In this document: positions 15,321-23,253 of the stretch, in pieces
Numbering within the stretch: position 1 is the first letter of the stretch
Layout: every line of letters starts with the position of its first letter
NCBI GenBank assembly: GCA_027489245.1
Contig: JAIYAC010000010.1
Coordinates: 248,001 to 312,000, forward strand
From: Neisseriaceae bacterium
GTDB lineage: Bacteria; Pseudomonadota; Gammaproteobacteria; Burkholderiales; Chromobacteriaceae
DNA length: 64,000 nt
Direction: 5' to 3'
Made by a program: the position numbers and the translations under genes
Notes under the pieces: model-generated
What the model saw: only the letters and a program-made list of their open reading frames with translations
Told to the model about the DNA's origin: nothing
Databases searched by the model: none

Positions 15321-16483
15321 CAGAGGGTTTCCCTTTCCATGAATCGGTTCAGATAGTTGCTTAGCACCTGCCAGTCCACCTTGGTCTCGACCATGTTTGT
15401 TTTTTGAGCCTTGATGCGGATCTGTGCCGCCTCGGGCAGGAATCGGGCAGGGAGCAGGGTGTGCACTGCCAGATAGTCTGTCTCGCTCAGTGCATGGATA
15501 TGCAGCAGCAGCGGGCTGGCGCGGCGGCCATCTTTCCCTTCCGGTGCGTAGTTGACGTCGGCCTTGCCTTTACTACTGGAAAAAAAGTAATTGTGCGGCA
15601 GGCCAAACACCGCCCGTTGTGGGGCCTTGCTCACCGGTTTGCCCTGGGTCGCATCGAAGATCAGGTCGTGATCTGCCACGAAATTGCGCTCGGCATCCGA
15701 GCCCAGCACTTTGCCGTTCTGGCCAAAGCTGCGGTAGCGTTGCTGTTCGGACCCCACCAGCGTTAACAGTGCTAGCGGGTCCTTGCCATGTGCGGAGAGG
15801 TCGATGCGGCTGCGGCCCGAGAAAGCGGTGAACGGTGGCAGGTCTGCGGCCAACTGCGGGCCTATCTGCGGTAGCAGGCTGCGCAGGGCTGCCAGGTAGT
15901 CTGCCCGGGTAGCCGGTACCTTGCGCGCATCTGCCTGCCACCGGCTGAGCGATACCGAGCCCATGCCATGGCGTGCGCGGCTGCCCAGGCTACCCAGCAG
16001 CCCGAACAGATACAGCGCATCCAGCACGCTTTGCTTGTCTGCCGCGCTGCAGCTGGGGCGGAACAACAGGCGCACGGAAAACTCACCGTCAATCAACGCA
16101 TTGCGGAGGGTGCGGTTGCCTCCTTTGAAACTGCCCAACCCCATGCCCAGCAGGTACAGTTGTGAGGCAGTCATGGGGCTAAAGGGCTGCTCTGCTGCCT
16201 TGATCTTGCCCTGATCGACGCTGAGCAGGCATACCCCCTGGCCGCCGCCGCCATTCCTGGCCGCCAGGCCAAACAAGCGTGCTTCTTCCGCATGCAACGC
16301 ACGTAGTGCCGCGGTTTCGTCGTGCGGGTAAGCCTGGGCGTGGCGCGCCCAGTTCAGTGCGCGCCACCAAAAGCGCAGCGCCCCTTTGACACTGGCTGGA
16401 CGCACCTCGGTAGCCTTCTGGTCGCTACCGCCGATAAACATGGGCGTCGTGATGCGGAACGTTGCCTCATGGGCGTTATGCAT
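15320..16483 (-). CDS. cmr1: Cmr1, tip subunit of the Cmr complex
   Basis: 387 residues. The N-terminal RAMP motif FRITTPMFIGGSDQKATEVR and VKGALRFWWRALNW are diagnostic. LLGSLGSRARHGMGSVSLS is the glycine-rich loop. Cmr1 binds the 3' end of the crRNA/target duplex at the tip of the complex. The gene follows the CARF gene by 34 bases and overlaps cas10 by one base, so it is the first core subunit gene of the operon. Confidence 0.93.
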   Translation of the reverse strand: MHNAHEATFRITTPMFIGGSDQKATEVRPASVKGALRFWWRALNWARHAQAYPHDETAALRALHAEEARLFGLAARNGGGGQGVCLLSVDQGKIKAAEQPFSPMTASQLYLLGMGLGSFKGGNRTLRNALIDGEFSVRLLFRPSCSAADKQSVLDALYLFGLLGSLGSRARHGMGSVSLSRWQADARKVPATRADYLAALRSLLPQIGPQLAADLPPFTAFSGRSRIDLSAHGKDPLALLTLVGSEQQRYRSFGQNGKVLGSDAERNFVADHDLIFDATQGKPVSKAPQRAVFGLPHNYFFSSSKGKADVNYAPEGKDGRRASPLLLHIHALSETDYLAVHTLLPARFLPEAAQIRIKAQKTNMVETKVDWQVLSNYLNRFMERETL

Positions 16484-16517
16484 GAATCACTCCCGGCATG
16501 GATGAATGCCTGTCCAT

Positions 16518-17603
16518 TCAGTTGATTTCAATTGTTTCGATTTCGACATAGCTCTTGCCACGTCGTGTCTTGATGGCGTATTGCTGTCGTCCGATGAGGC
16601 CCAGCCGCTCGTCCAGCGCGTTCTTGATCTCGTTTTTGCGGTCGTTGATGAAAGTTTTCAGCGACTGCTTGTCGGCAAACTGTGTAGCTGCCTCCTGGCG
16701 ATGATCCTCCTGGTACCAGCGGTCTCTGCCATAGAATTTGATGGCCAGAAAGTCCGCCTCTTCCATGTCCATCAGGTCGACCAGCCCTTCATCCTGCGAT
16801 TTCTGCGCCACATAGCGATAAAACGCGTAGTTAACCGGGCTCATTTCCACCTCGACACCATGGCATTCCAGAGATTGCGCTGCCGGATTGAACACGATCT
16901 TTGGCTCGTTCATGGACGCGTTCAAGGCGGTAACCAGTGCCGCAAACGATACCTTGTGCTTTTGCATGGCTTTGGGCAGCTTGCCGCGCAGGTGCAGGAT
17001 AGGGATCTCGGCCAAGCTGATCACGGCATGCGCGGTATCCAGCGGTTTGCCGTTACGGTCATGGATGATGGTCGACTTCTTGGGCTTGAAATAGAAATCG
17101 TTGCTGCTCTCGAAGCCGTCGTTCACCAACACGTGGGACAGGCGGTCTTGCGGCCGGCCGTACAAAGACATGGCATAGCCCAGCAGAAAGCCCATGCTCT
17201 TGCGCCCACCCGCAATAGACGCGTGAATCTCCGTATTGTCGTCCTGCGTTAGCTCCCATACCTTGGCCGCAATGGCGTCGGCCACCACAGCGCTGTCACC
17301 CAGGTCGCGGATATCGTGCAGCGCCTCGCCGTTGCGGTGAAAAGCGTGCAGGCAGCTGTCATCAAACTTGATGGTATGCCCCTGTGGCACATACTCACGG
17401 CAGAACTTGCCAAACATATCCCGCGATTCATGCAACAGCTCGTTACGTGCCCGCACGCAGCCCTCCTGTGTACTGAGCAGATGGATCTCGTCCGGAATCC
17501 AGGGCTGGCCTTCCCGTGTGACCAGGGCATACAGCGTTTCTGTCACGATCTGCGGGGACATGCCGGACACGGCTAACAGGATTTTCCGGGTTGCGTTCTG
17601 CAT
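16518..17603 (-). CDS. NE0113-family CARF protein (possible cOA-responsive regulator)
   Basis: 361 residues from ATG 17603, seven bases after AAGGAAGG; an adjacent ATG (17606) is only four bases away, and the upstream start at 17633 lacks a site. The N-terminus is a CARF fold: ILLAVSGMSPQIVTETLYAL, and IAGGRKSMGFLLGYAMSLYG for the nucleotide-binding loop. This matches the Cas_NE0113 group. The C-terminal part (SLKTFINDRKNEIKNAL ... RRGKSYVEIE) has a helix-turn-helix-plus-wing look, and no nuclease motif is visible. Family members are CARF-HTH-like, so a transcriptional role answering to cyclic oligoadenylate is plausible. It is the first gene of the effector operon. A 14-bp palindrome lies about 180 bases upstream. 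Confidence 0.82.
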   Translation of the reverse strand: MQNATRKILLAVSGMSPQIVTETLYALVTREGQPWIPDEIHLLSTQEGCVRARNELLHESRDMFGKFCREYVPQGHTIKFDDSCLHAFHRNGEALHDIRDLGDSAVVADAIAAKVWELTQDDNTEIHASIAGGRKSMGFLLGYAMSLYGRPQDRLSHVLVNDGFESSNDFYFKPKKSTIIHDRNGKPLDTAHAVISLAEIPILHLRGKLPKAMQKHKVSFAALVTALNASMNEPKIVFNPAAQSLECHGVEVEMSPVNYAFYRYVAQKSQDEGLVDLMDMEEADFLAIKFYGRDRWYQEDHRQEAATQFADKQSLKTFINDRKNEIKNALDERLGLIGRQQYAIKTRRGKSYVEIETIEIN

Positions 17604-18019
17604 CATGCGGCCTTCCTTATCGAATATGGGCATTTAATTCTTTGTGGATATTACAATGGTTTTGTTGTTTTTCCTTGCGCTGTCTCACAACGCACGCTTG
17701 GGCTATCGCGTTTTGTGCAAGCTGTGGAGCAGTGCCAAGGGAGTGACCGCAGCTTACGGGCAGATGGGCCAAGGTGGATAACGACAAGTTTGTCGCGCTA
17801 CAGACAAGGCAAGGCGGGCAAGCAAAAGGTGGTTTGCTGCTCGTGGGCAGGGGGCAGTGAGGGCGTGTGTCGCCAGGCGGCATGGCAGTGCAGTGTCGCC
17901 GGCGTATAAAAGCGCAAGTGCTGCGCGGTGCGGCAGGGCGACCCTATGGGGCAGGGCCAGGCGCGGTTTGACCATGGTTGGTGGGCGCGCGTCGGCAAGG
18001 TGGAAGGTTGGCCGCGCTG
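17604..18019. promoter_or_regulatory. Upstream region of the cmr operon, up to the array end
   Basis: About 415 bases between the first cmr-operon gene and the leader-distal end of array 1. No supported ORF. It contains the palindrome at 17782-17795. About 25 bases downstream of it on the minus strand is a weak -10-like TAAGCT; a better promoter was not found. The distance from there to the start codon would give a leader of ~140 bases. Confidence 0.5.
17782..17795. promoter_or_regulatory. 14-bp palindrome upstream of the cmr operon
   Basis: CGACAAGTTTGTCG, six-base arms around a GT centre. The identical sequence occurs at 25214-25227 upstream of the kinase/VWA/cas1 operon, and a half-site occurs at 22227-22236 before the radical SAM gene. 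A candidate binding site for a shared regulator. Confidence 0.65.
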
Positions 18020-18752
18020 CGTGAGGCCCCTTTGAAGTGTCGGGGGTGGTCCGGACCCCAGCCGCCAGCCGTGGCCGTGCCGGATGGTGTCTTAATCCCC
18101 TTGAAGTGTCGGGGGTGGTCAGGACAAAGCCATTGCCGCTAAACAAAAGGCAGATGACGTCTTAATCCCCTTGAAGTGTCGGGGGTGGTCCGGACGCGTA
18201 AAGCACGGGTAGCGGCAGCCGAGGTAGGTCTTAATCCCCTTGAAGTGTCGGGGGTGGCCCGGACAGCGTAGAGGGCATCAAACAGACTTTCCTCTACAGT
18301 CTTAATCCCCTTGAAGTGTCGGGGGTGGCCCGGACACTACGTAGACCCGGTCACAAAAACACGTAAGGCGTCTTAATCCCCTTGAAGTGTCGGGGGTGGC
18401 CCGGACCAATCGATGCTGGATATCCTCGGTGAGGATATGTCTTAATCCCCTTGAAGTGTCGGGGGTGGTCCGGACCCAGAGGACTATCTGATGACTTGCG
18501 CGCGGATGTCTTAATCCCCTTGAAGTGTCGGGGGTGGTCCGGACATCTGGGGCGGCAATGAGCAGTTCGACGACGGTGTCTTAATCCCCTTGAAGTGTCG
18601 GGGGTGGTCCGGACGCCGCCGCGCAGAAAGGCGGTGCAGCGTGAAGGTCTTAATCCCCTTGAAGTGTCGGGGGTGGTCCGGACAAAAACGCCGTGGCACT
18701 GTATGGCCGCAACTTGTCTTAATCCCCTTGAAGTGTCGGGGGTGGTCCGGAC
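18020..18752 (-). CRISPR. CRISPR array 1: 11 repeats, 10 spacers
   Basis: 37-bp repeats (plus-strand form starts GTCTTAATCCCCTTGAAGTG and ends GGTGGTCCGGAC) begin at 18020, 18089, 18159, 18228, 18299, 18370, 18439, 18508, 18578, 18647 and 18716. Spacers are 32-34 bases. The repeat at 18020 is degenerate in its first ~9 bases, marking the leader-distal end. The leader lies at the right (18753-18890), so transcription runs on the minus strand. Variants: the 18089 repeat has an A in the terminal TCAGGAC, and repeats at 18228, 18299 and 18370 have GGCCCGGAC. Relative to array 2 the repeat differs at two positions in the loop (GACACTTCAAG against GACTCTTTAAG). Confidence 0.98.
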
Positions 18753-18890
18753 ACTCCGCTCGTCATTCTCATTAATAATCATGATGTTGCTTATGTCATT
18801 AATGAGCGGCTTCATTAATCCAGCCTGTTTCCTCGCGAAGTGTGTCCATTATACCGGTGAACGGGGTTTGGCGTCATCGATGCGGCCCTG
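18753..18890 (-). promoter_or_regulatory. Leader and promoter of CRISPR array 1
   Basis: On the minus strand this region is homologous to 25261-25387. Shared blocks include CATTAATGACATAAGCAACA and TTCACCGGTATAATGG. A sigma-70-like promoter (ATGACG, 18 bases, TATAAT) has its -10 at 18848-18853, about 95 bases before the first repeat. It starts just beyond the cas2 stop (18912). Confidence 0.85.
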
Positions 18891-18911
18891 TTGCAACAGG
18901 CCATCCGCCAC

Positions 18912-19187
18912 TCAGATCACATCGCTGCCCAGCCAGACGCCGTCCACCGTGAGTGACTTGCCTGCGTGCAGCAGCCGCGTGCTTTGACTGATGGCGTAGA
19001 CGCGGACATCGTCACACGCGGGGTCTATCCGCTGTTTTACGCCATCCAGACAGCGTGCCAGTGCGGCATTATGGCCCTCAAACAGGTACACGCTGCGCTG
19101 CAGGGCGCGAGCGTGCTGTTGCATATGGCGCTGTACGCGCTGCAGACGGCGTGCGTCGGCTATGTCGTAGGCAATCAGACAACGCAT
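18912..19187 (-). CDS. cas2: Cas2 (second copy, downstream of cas1)
   Basis: 91 residues from ATG 19187. Beginning MRCLIAYDIAD, it has the conserved beta-strand Asp (D8) of Cas2. LQRSVYLFEG and DDVRVYAISQ match later strands. It overlaps the end of cas1 by 13 bases. An in-frame longer start (19268) lies inside cas1 and is rejected. Cas2 is the structural dimer at the centre of the Cas1-Cas2 integrase that adds spacers. A different Cas2 gene lies on the other side of cas1, so the locus has two Cas2 proteins with low similarity to each other. Confidence 0.88.
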   Translation of the reverse strand: MRCLIAYDIADARRLQRVQRHMQQHARALQRSVYLFEGHNAALARCLDGVKQRIDPACDDVRVYAISQSTRLLHAGKSLTVDGVWLGSDVI

Positions 19188-20119
19188 GGTCGTTGCGCCA
19201 GGCGCGCCAGCAGGTTGCGTGCCTGTTCTTGCAGCCGGGTACGCCAGGCTGGCATGGCTTTTTCCCATGCGGCGTAAAAGCGCATGCGGGCCGTCTTGTC
19301 AAAGTGGCAGCCATTGTCGTCGGTGTTGAAGTCATTGGCCGTAAACATTTCTTGCCACAGCTGGCTGGCTACCCAGCGGTCTACTTGCGGCCGCAGTGGT
19401 TCTATCTGGTCACACGCCAGCGATTCGCGCCCGATACTGAGGGCGTGCAGCATGCCGATATCCGGGTCCAGCCCCGCTGCATGCAAAGCGAGAACGGCCT
19501 CGGCATGCAGCAAGGTATAGGACAGTGACAGCAACACGTTGACCGGGTCGCGCGGGGGCCTGCGGTTGCGTCCGTTAAACCCGGCCCACTCCGGAAAGGT
19601 GGCGCCCAGCGCCCGATAATAGATGTGTGCGGCGGCGCCTTCCCACCCTAACAGGGCGGCAAGATCGGCCTGCTGCGCCAGGGTAGTACGCATGGCCCGC
19701 AACGCTCGCAGGGCATGGAGCAAGGGGTAACGGAGTGCCGGGTTTTGCGCCAGGCTGGCCTCCAGCTCGCTGATCTGGGCCTCCAGCTTGCTGGCCAGCA
19801 GCAGTTGCGCTTCCTCTTGCCGGTACGCAGGGCGGGCGTAATGCTGGGCTTGGCGCAGGCGGTGCCGGGCATCGTGGTGCGCGCGCGGCAGGAATAGGGT
19901 CGGCTTGCTTTGCCATCCGCTTAGCAGGACAAGCCCGATGCCCAGTTCACCAAGTTTGGCCAGTAGCCGTGCTGGCAACGAGACGTCTCCACGCATGAAG
20001 ATTCGCTGTACCGGGCCTAGCGGCACCGTGCCGACTTTCGTACCCTGTTCGCGCAGGATGATGGCGGCGCCATCTATGTCTAGCTGCAGGCCTTTTTTGT
20101 CAATGTATAGCGTTGTCAC
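19175..20119 (-). CDS. cas1: Cas1 spacer-acquisition integrase
   Basis: 314 residues. Catalytic metal ligands appear at E160 (LLGWEGAAA), H225 (GMLHALSIG) and D237 (SLACDQIEPLRP). N-terminal LYIDKKGLQLDIDG and FMRGDVSLP form the usual beta domain. Cas1-Cas2 inserts new spacers at the leader end of arrays. No reverse transcriptase or Cas6 fusion is present, as seen in some type III Cas1 proteins. The gene lies between two cas2 genes at the end of an operon that starts with the kinase/VWA/phosphatase set. Confidence 0.95.
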   Translation of the reverse strand: MTTLYIDKKGLQLDIDGAAIILREQGTKVGTVPLGPVQRIFMRGDVSLPARLLAKLGELGIGLVLLSGWQSKPTLFLPRAHHDARHRLRQAQHYARPAYRQEEAQLLLASKLEAQISELEASLAQNPALRYPLLHALRALRAMRTTLAQQADLAALLGWEGAAAHIYYRALGATFPEWAGFNGRNRRPPRDPVNVLLSLSYTLLHAEAVLALHAAGLDPDIGMLHALSIGRESLACDQIEPLRPQVDRWVASQLWQEMFTANDFNTDDNGCHFDKTARMRFYAAWEKAMPAWRTRLQEQARNLLARLAQRPCVV

Positions 20120-20121
20120 AG

Positions 20122-20400
20122 TTACCCCACGATGAAAGGTTGTCCGGTATATATCCTGCCTTGGCCCAGGGTCTGGTCATGGCCGCGCAGGTCGTGACGC
20201 AGGGCGAGCAGGCTGTCTGTTTGCGGGTCGATCCGTGTCTGCAGCTGTGGCCAGAGCCGGGTAAATTCGGTTTGGCTTAGCCAGCATTCCGCCACGGAAC
20301 GTTGGCCGCCAACACGCCACGGCTGCAGCAGTGCCGCGACCTGACTGCGCACGCGGTTGTGCGTGATGTCGTAGCAGATCAGATAGAGGCTGCGGCTCAT
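20122..20400 (-). CDS. cas2: Cas2 (first copy, upstream of cas1)
   Basis: 92 residues; SRSLYLICYDITHNRVRSQV is the classic Cas2 start with the conserved Asp (D11). WRVGGQRSVAECWL is the second strand pair. ATG overlaps the PP2C stop (ATGA), joining the phosphatase and adaptation genes in one translation-coupled unit. Cas1 follows two bases later. It differs clearly from the Cas2 at 18912. Whether both join Cas1, or one has another job such as a nuclease, cannot be told from sequence. Confidence 0.9.
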   Translation of the reverse strand: MSRSLYLICYDITHNRVRSQVAALLQPWRVGGQRSVAECWLSQTEFTRLWPQLQTRIDPQTDSLLALRHDLRGHDQTLGQGRIYTGQPFIVG

Positions 20401-21263
20401 GCGGTAGCCAGTACGGCCAGTGCGCGGTCGTCGCCGGTAGTGCGCTGCCAGATCGCGGCATCGGCAAAAAACTGGTGCAGTTGCAGCGTGCCGAGTTGCC
20501 CTGTTCTGGCCTGCTGCATGAACTCGCCCAGCCGGCCGGCTACGTTCCCGCTTTGCAGCTGTACCAGGCGTTCGGCTGCGCCGTCGCTCATGCCCGCGAC
20601 GCCAGTTAGCCCGGCGCTGCTGAAAACGCCGAACTGCACATCCTGTGGCTGCAGCTGTGTATCGATAAAGCAGGTCTGGTTGGCGTATTCACCCTTGCCG
20701 GCCGTACCTATCAGCTGCAGTTGACCAGCCTGTTCGATGACCAGCGCACCGTCGCCGACACGAATCCAGAGCCAGCGGCAGCGCCCGCCGATGGCGATGA
20801 TCAGCGTGCTGCGCAGCATCGCCATATCGTGATGCAGGCTTGAGGCCAGATCTTGCAGCAGGCCCTTACCATGCTTGACTGGCCGCAGGGCGAGTTTGCG
20901 TAGCAGGTCCGACGAAGGGGGGGGCGGGGCATCCAGTGCCGCTGCGTAATCATCTGCCAGCGTCTCGAGCAGGCGGCGCAGACCGTATACCAGCGCTTGT
21001 GCGCCCTGGTGGGACAGCGCGGCACTGCCCGCACCATCGGCAACCAGTATCAGCGGGCGTTGGCCGCCTACGACAAGCGCTGCGTCCTGGCATGGCTGTG
21101 GCGGGTTCTGCTTGAGGTGACTGCTGCCTACCAGGGTGGCGGCGCAGCCCTGCCAGTTTGCCTGCGGTGGCAGCGGGGCGGGGGCAGCGTTACGTGCACG
21201 CAGGCGGGTTTGCCACTTGGGGCGGGGCTGCTGGCGGGATGTCAAACGGCGGATTTTTTTCAT
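20397..21263 (-). CDS. PP2C-type protein phosphatase of a TerY-P-like triad
   Basis: 288 residues. PP2C motifs are in order: CQDAALVV (D60), LILVADGAGSAALSHQGA (D76), RVGDGALVI, GMSDGAAERL and TTGDDRALAVL. These Asp residues bind the two catalytic metals, so activity is likely. The first ~35 residues are basic and Pro-rich. Family knowledge: PP2C phosphatases paired with a TerY-like VWA protein and a kinase form a phosphosignalling triad linked to tellurium-resistance-type stress systems. Here the gene follows the radical SAM gene by 139 bases and overlaps cas2 by 4 bases. The tight coupling to cas2-cas1 argues for a CRISPR-linked role (inference). Confidence 0.85.
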   Translation of the reverse strand: MKKIRRLTSRQQPRPKWQTRLRARNAAPAPLPPQANWQGCAATLVGSSHLKQNPPQPCQDAALVVGGQRPLILVADGAGSAALSHQGAQALVYGLRRLLETLADDYAAALDAPPPPSSDLLRKLALRPVKHGKGLLQDLASSLHHDMAMLRSTLIIAIGGRCRWLWIRVGDGALVIEQAGQLQLIGTAGKGEYANQTCFIDTQLQPQDVQFGVFSSAGLTGVAGMSDGAAERLVQLQSGNVAGRLGEFMQQARTGQLGTLQLHQFFADAAIWQRTTGDDRALAVLATA

Positions 21264-21402
21264 TAGTCGCTCCAGATAAGAGATAGGTCAGGCGTAGTCG
21301 CTCAGGATCGCGGCTGTTTAAGAGGTGGCCGCTTGGGCCGGCTTGGGCTGTGCCGGATACGCTGCACCGGCCTTCCCGACACAAGACCGGCCAATGGCAC
21401 GC

Positions 21403-22161
21403 TTAGCCAGTGCGTACCATCCGCATGGAGAAGTCTTCGGCGCGCCCGATGATCACGCCATTCAGGGCGCGCCGGATGCCATCCACGCCGATGAACAGGG
21501 TGTGTTTGTCGTTGTGGTGGGCACCACACTGCTTGGTGAACAAGCGATGGTGGCCGTCTTCATGCAGCCAGCTGCCATCCGCTTGAGCTTGGTAGCCGTA
21601 CCCAAGCCAGTTCATGTCATCCAGCCGCACTTGGGCCTCGTGACCGAACAATTCGATGATCTTGCAGTGGAGACCCACCTGGCGCGCATGCCGGATAAAG
21701 GTGGCGGCCTCTTGCTCGCACTTGAGCGGATGGTTGGTGCACAGCTGCAGCGGGTAGTGCTTTGCCCGCTGGATGCTGGTCAGTACTTTATCCAGTGCAA
21801 TGCCCATGCTGGCGTATTGTGCTTTGGCGTCGAAGGAGTCGACATGCACTTTCAGCTCGTCCAGCCAGGGCAGGGCTTTCTCGAGCTGCTCTGGCAGACC
21901 TGCGTGCGAGTTCATCGATACATGGGCGCCGCTGGCTTTGCACAAGCGGGCAATCTCGGCCAGCTGCTTGTGCAGGGTAGGCTCGCCACCGCTAAGCACG
22001 ATTTCTTGCGGTTGGCAGCCATTGGCCTGCAGGGTGTGGAGCACATGGCGAATGACTGCGATCGACAGCAGATTTCCGCTTTGCCCCTGGCCTTCGTTGT
22101 GGCAGTAGCCACAGGTGGCGTTGCAGGCTTTGGTAAGCAGGAAGCGGATTTTCAGACCCAT
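21403..22161 (-). CDS. Radical SAM enzyme of the triad operon
   Basis: 252 residues. The CNATCGYC motif (C13, C17, C20) binds the 4Fe-4S cluster. VLSGGEPTLHKQL is the SAM-binding GGE region. HVSMNSHAGLP and LDELKVHVDSFD are usual barrel strands. There is no SPASM-type C-terminal cluster: only one or two Cys remain near KQCGAHHN, so it is probably a single-cluster enzyme of the MoaA-like type. Its substrate is unknown. It might modify a peptide, nucleotide or the neighbouring proteins. It starts after GAAGGGG and lies between the VWA gene (375-base gap) and the PP2C gene. A CGACAAGTTT half-site sits 66 bases upstream, hinting at its own promoter. Confidence 0.85.
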   Translation of the reverse strand: MGLKIRFLLTKACNATCGYCHNEGQGQSGNLLSIAVIRHVLHTLQANGCQPQEIVLSGGEPTLHKQLAEIARLCKASGAHVSMNSHAGLPEQLEKALPWLDELKVHVDSFDAKAQYASMGIALDKVLTSIQRAKHYPLQLCTNHPLKCEQEAATFIRHARQVGLHCKIIELFGHEAQVRLDDMNWLGYGYQAQADGSWLHEDGHHRLFTKQCGAHHNDKHTLFIGVDGIRRALNGVIIGRAEDFSMRMVRTG

Positions 22162-22536
22162 GGTGTTGCCCCTTCGTGATAAGTTGATGAGGTCAATGGT
22201 AGGGGATGCACCCTGCGCCGGGATTTCGACAAGTTTGCTTCGCGGTGGGGGATTCGCGTATTTCCCGGGTGTGGGTTTACCCGGCGCTCAGCGCGCGCAG
22301 GCAGCGATGCGTGGCTTTTATCCTGCGAAAGCGGACGTGCTTCCGGCTTTGCCGTTAAGACACCCTGCCCGTAAAGGTACGGGCTCAATCAGCGGTGTGG
22401 GTTTGGCATCATCGCGGGTGCTTGTGGCGAGTGAACCCGTTGCGGCGGGTAGCCGGTACCCGTCGCGTGGCTTCATTGTTTGCAGGTGTGGGGCGGTGCG
22501 GGTGCCGACGTTTTGCCCCGGCATGCGCACGCTATG
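22162..22536 (-). promoter_or_regulatory. 375-base gap with possible internal promoter
   Basis: Between the VWA and radical SAM genes. Short ORFs here lack coding character. On the minus strand the half-site CGACAAGTTT (22227-22236) is followed about 24 bases later by TACCAT, a weak -10. It is the only sizeable gap in the operon. Confidence 0.45.
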
Positions 22537-23193
22537 TCAGATGCTTCCCCAGCCATCCATGCTGGGTAGTTGCACCGAGGCGTCGGACGATGTACTGGCA
22601 GACACCCGCGCCATGGATGCCGACAGCCACTGGAACAGCTCGCGGAACTTGAGCCCGTCAAGCGCTACAGCGGGTTTGCTGGAAAACTGCGCGAGCACTT
22701 CCAGGTTGGCGCCTTGTATCCCGATAGGCAGGCTGACCAGTTTGAGCTGGGCCGACAGCGCACGGGCATGCTGCGCGGCATCCTGCCAGGCGTCACTCGG
22801 TGCCCCGTCGCTGATCAGTATCAGCCAAGGCTGGTAGTAGGGCATGCCAGCATCGCGATAGGATTGTTTGCGCGCCTCCAGATCGTCCAAGGCCATGCGT
22901 GTCGCTTGTCCGAGCGGCGTTTCTCCATCGGCATCCAGAGGCGCAAACCCCACAACCTGTTCGATGCCGATAAATGGCTGAATGCAGTCAGCCGCACCGC
23001 CAGCGGTATAGACCGCAATGTCCACCGACCAGCGTGCCAGGTCGTCGCGCTTCACTTCATCGAGGAAGAGCTGGATACCCGCGTTCAATTGCTCGATGGG
23101 TTGGCCGTACATGGAGCCGGAGGTATCGAGCACCAGCGCCACCGGGCAGCGCGGGGTGGGGTTGTCGATGAGGTCGTTGTGCGATTCGTTCAT
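22537..23193 (-). CDS. TerY-like von Willebrand A domain protein
   Basis: 218 residues from ATG 23193 after CAGGAGG; the in-frame start at 23238 is poorer. The metal-ion-dependent adhesion site is complete: D23-T-S-G-S27, T92 (GETPLGQAT) and D129 (LISDGAPSD). The C-terminal tail SMARVSASTSSDASVQLPSM ending in DGWGSI matches TerY-type proteins. Family knowledge: TerY-like VWA proteins bind metals and act with a PP2C phosphatase and a kinase in phosphorylation-controlled stress systems. All three parts of that triad lie here. It follows the kinase gene by 60 bases. Confidence 0.88.
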   Translation of the reverse strand: MNESHNDLIDNPTPRCPVALVLDTSGSMYGQPIEQLNAGIQLFLDEVKRDDLARWSVDIAVYTAGGAADCIQPFIGIEQVVGFAPLDADGETPLGQATRMALDDLEARKQSYRDAGMPYYQPWLILISDGAPSDAWQDAAQHARALSAQLKLVSLPIGIQGANLEVLAQFSSKPAVALDGLKFRELFQWLSASMARVSASTSSDASVQLPSMDGWGSI

Positions 23194-23253
23194 GGCTGCC
23201 TCCTGTGGCGTGTTCCGGGAATGGGTAAAAGCAAACAAGGTGTTCTCCTTGGT

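Noticed and set aside
18351-18815. 154-residue minus-strand frame with repeated peptide (RTTPDTSRGLR)
   Set aside because: It is a translation of CRISPR repeats and spacers in array 1, not a gene.
19175-20119. Possible reverse transcriptase-Cas1 fusion
   Set aside because: Cas1 is only 314 residues and starts with its normal beta domain; no RT motif is present nearby.
22152-22530. Short minus-strand frames in the VWA to radical SAM gap
   Set aside because: No ribosome binding site, odd composition and overlap with the radical SAM start.
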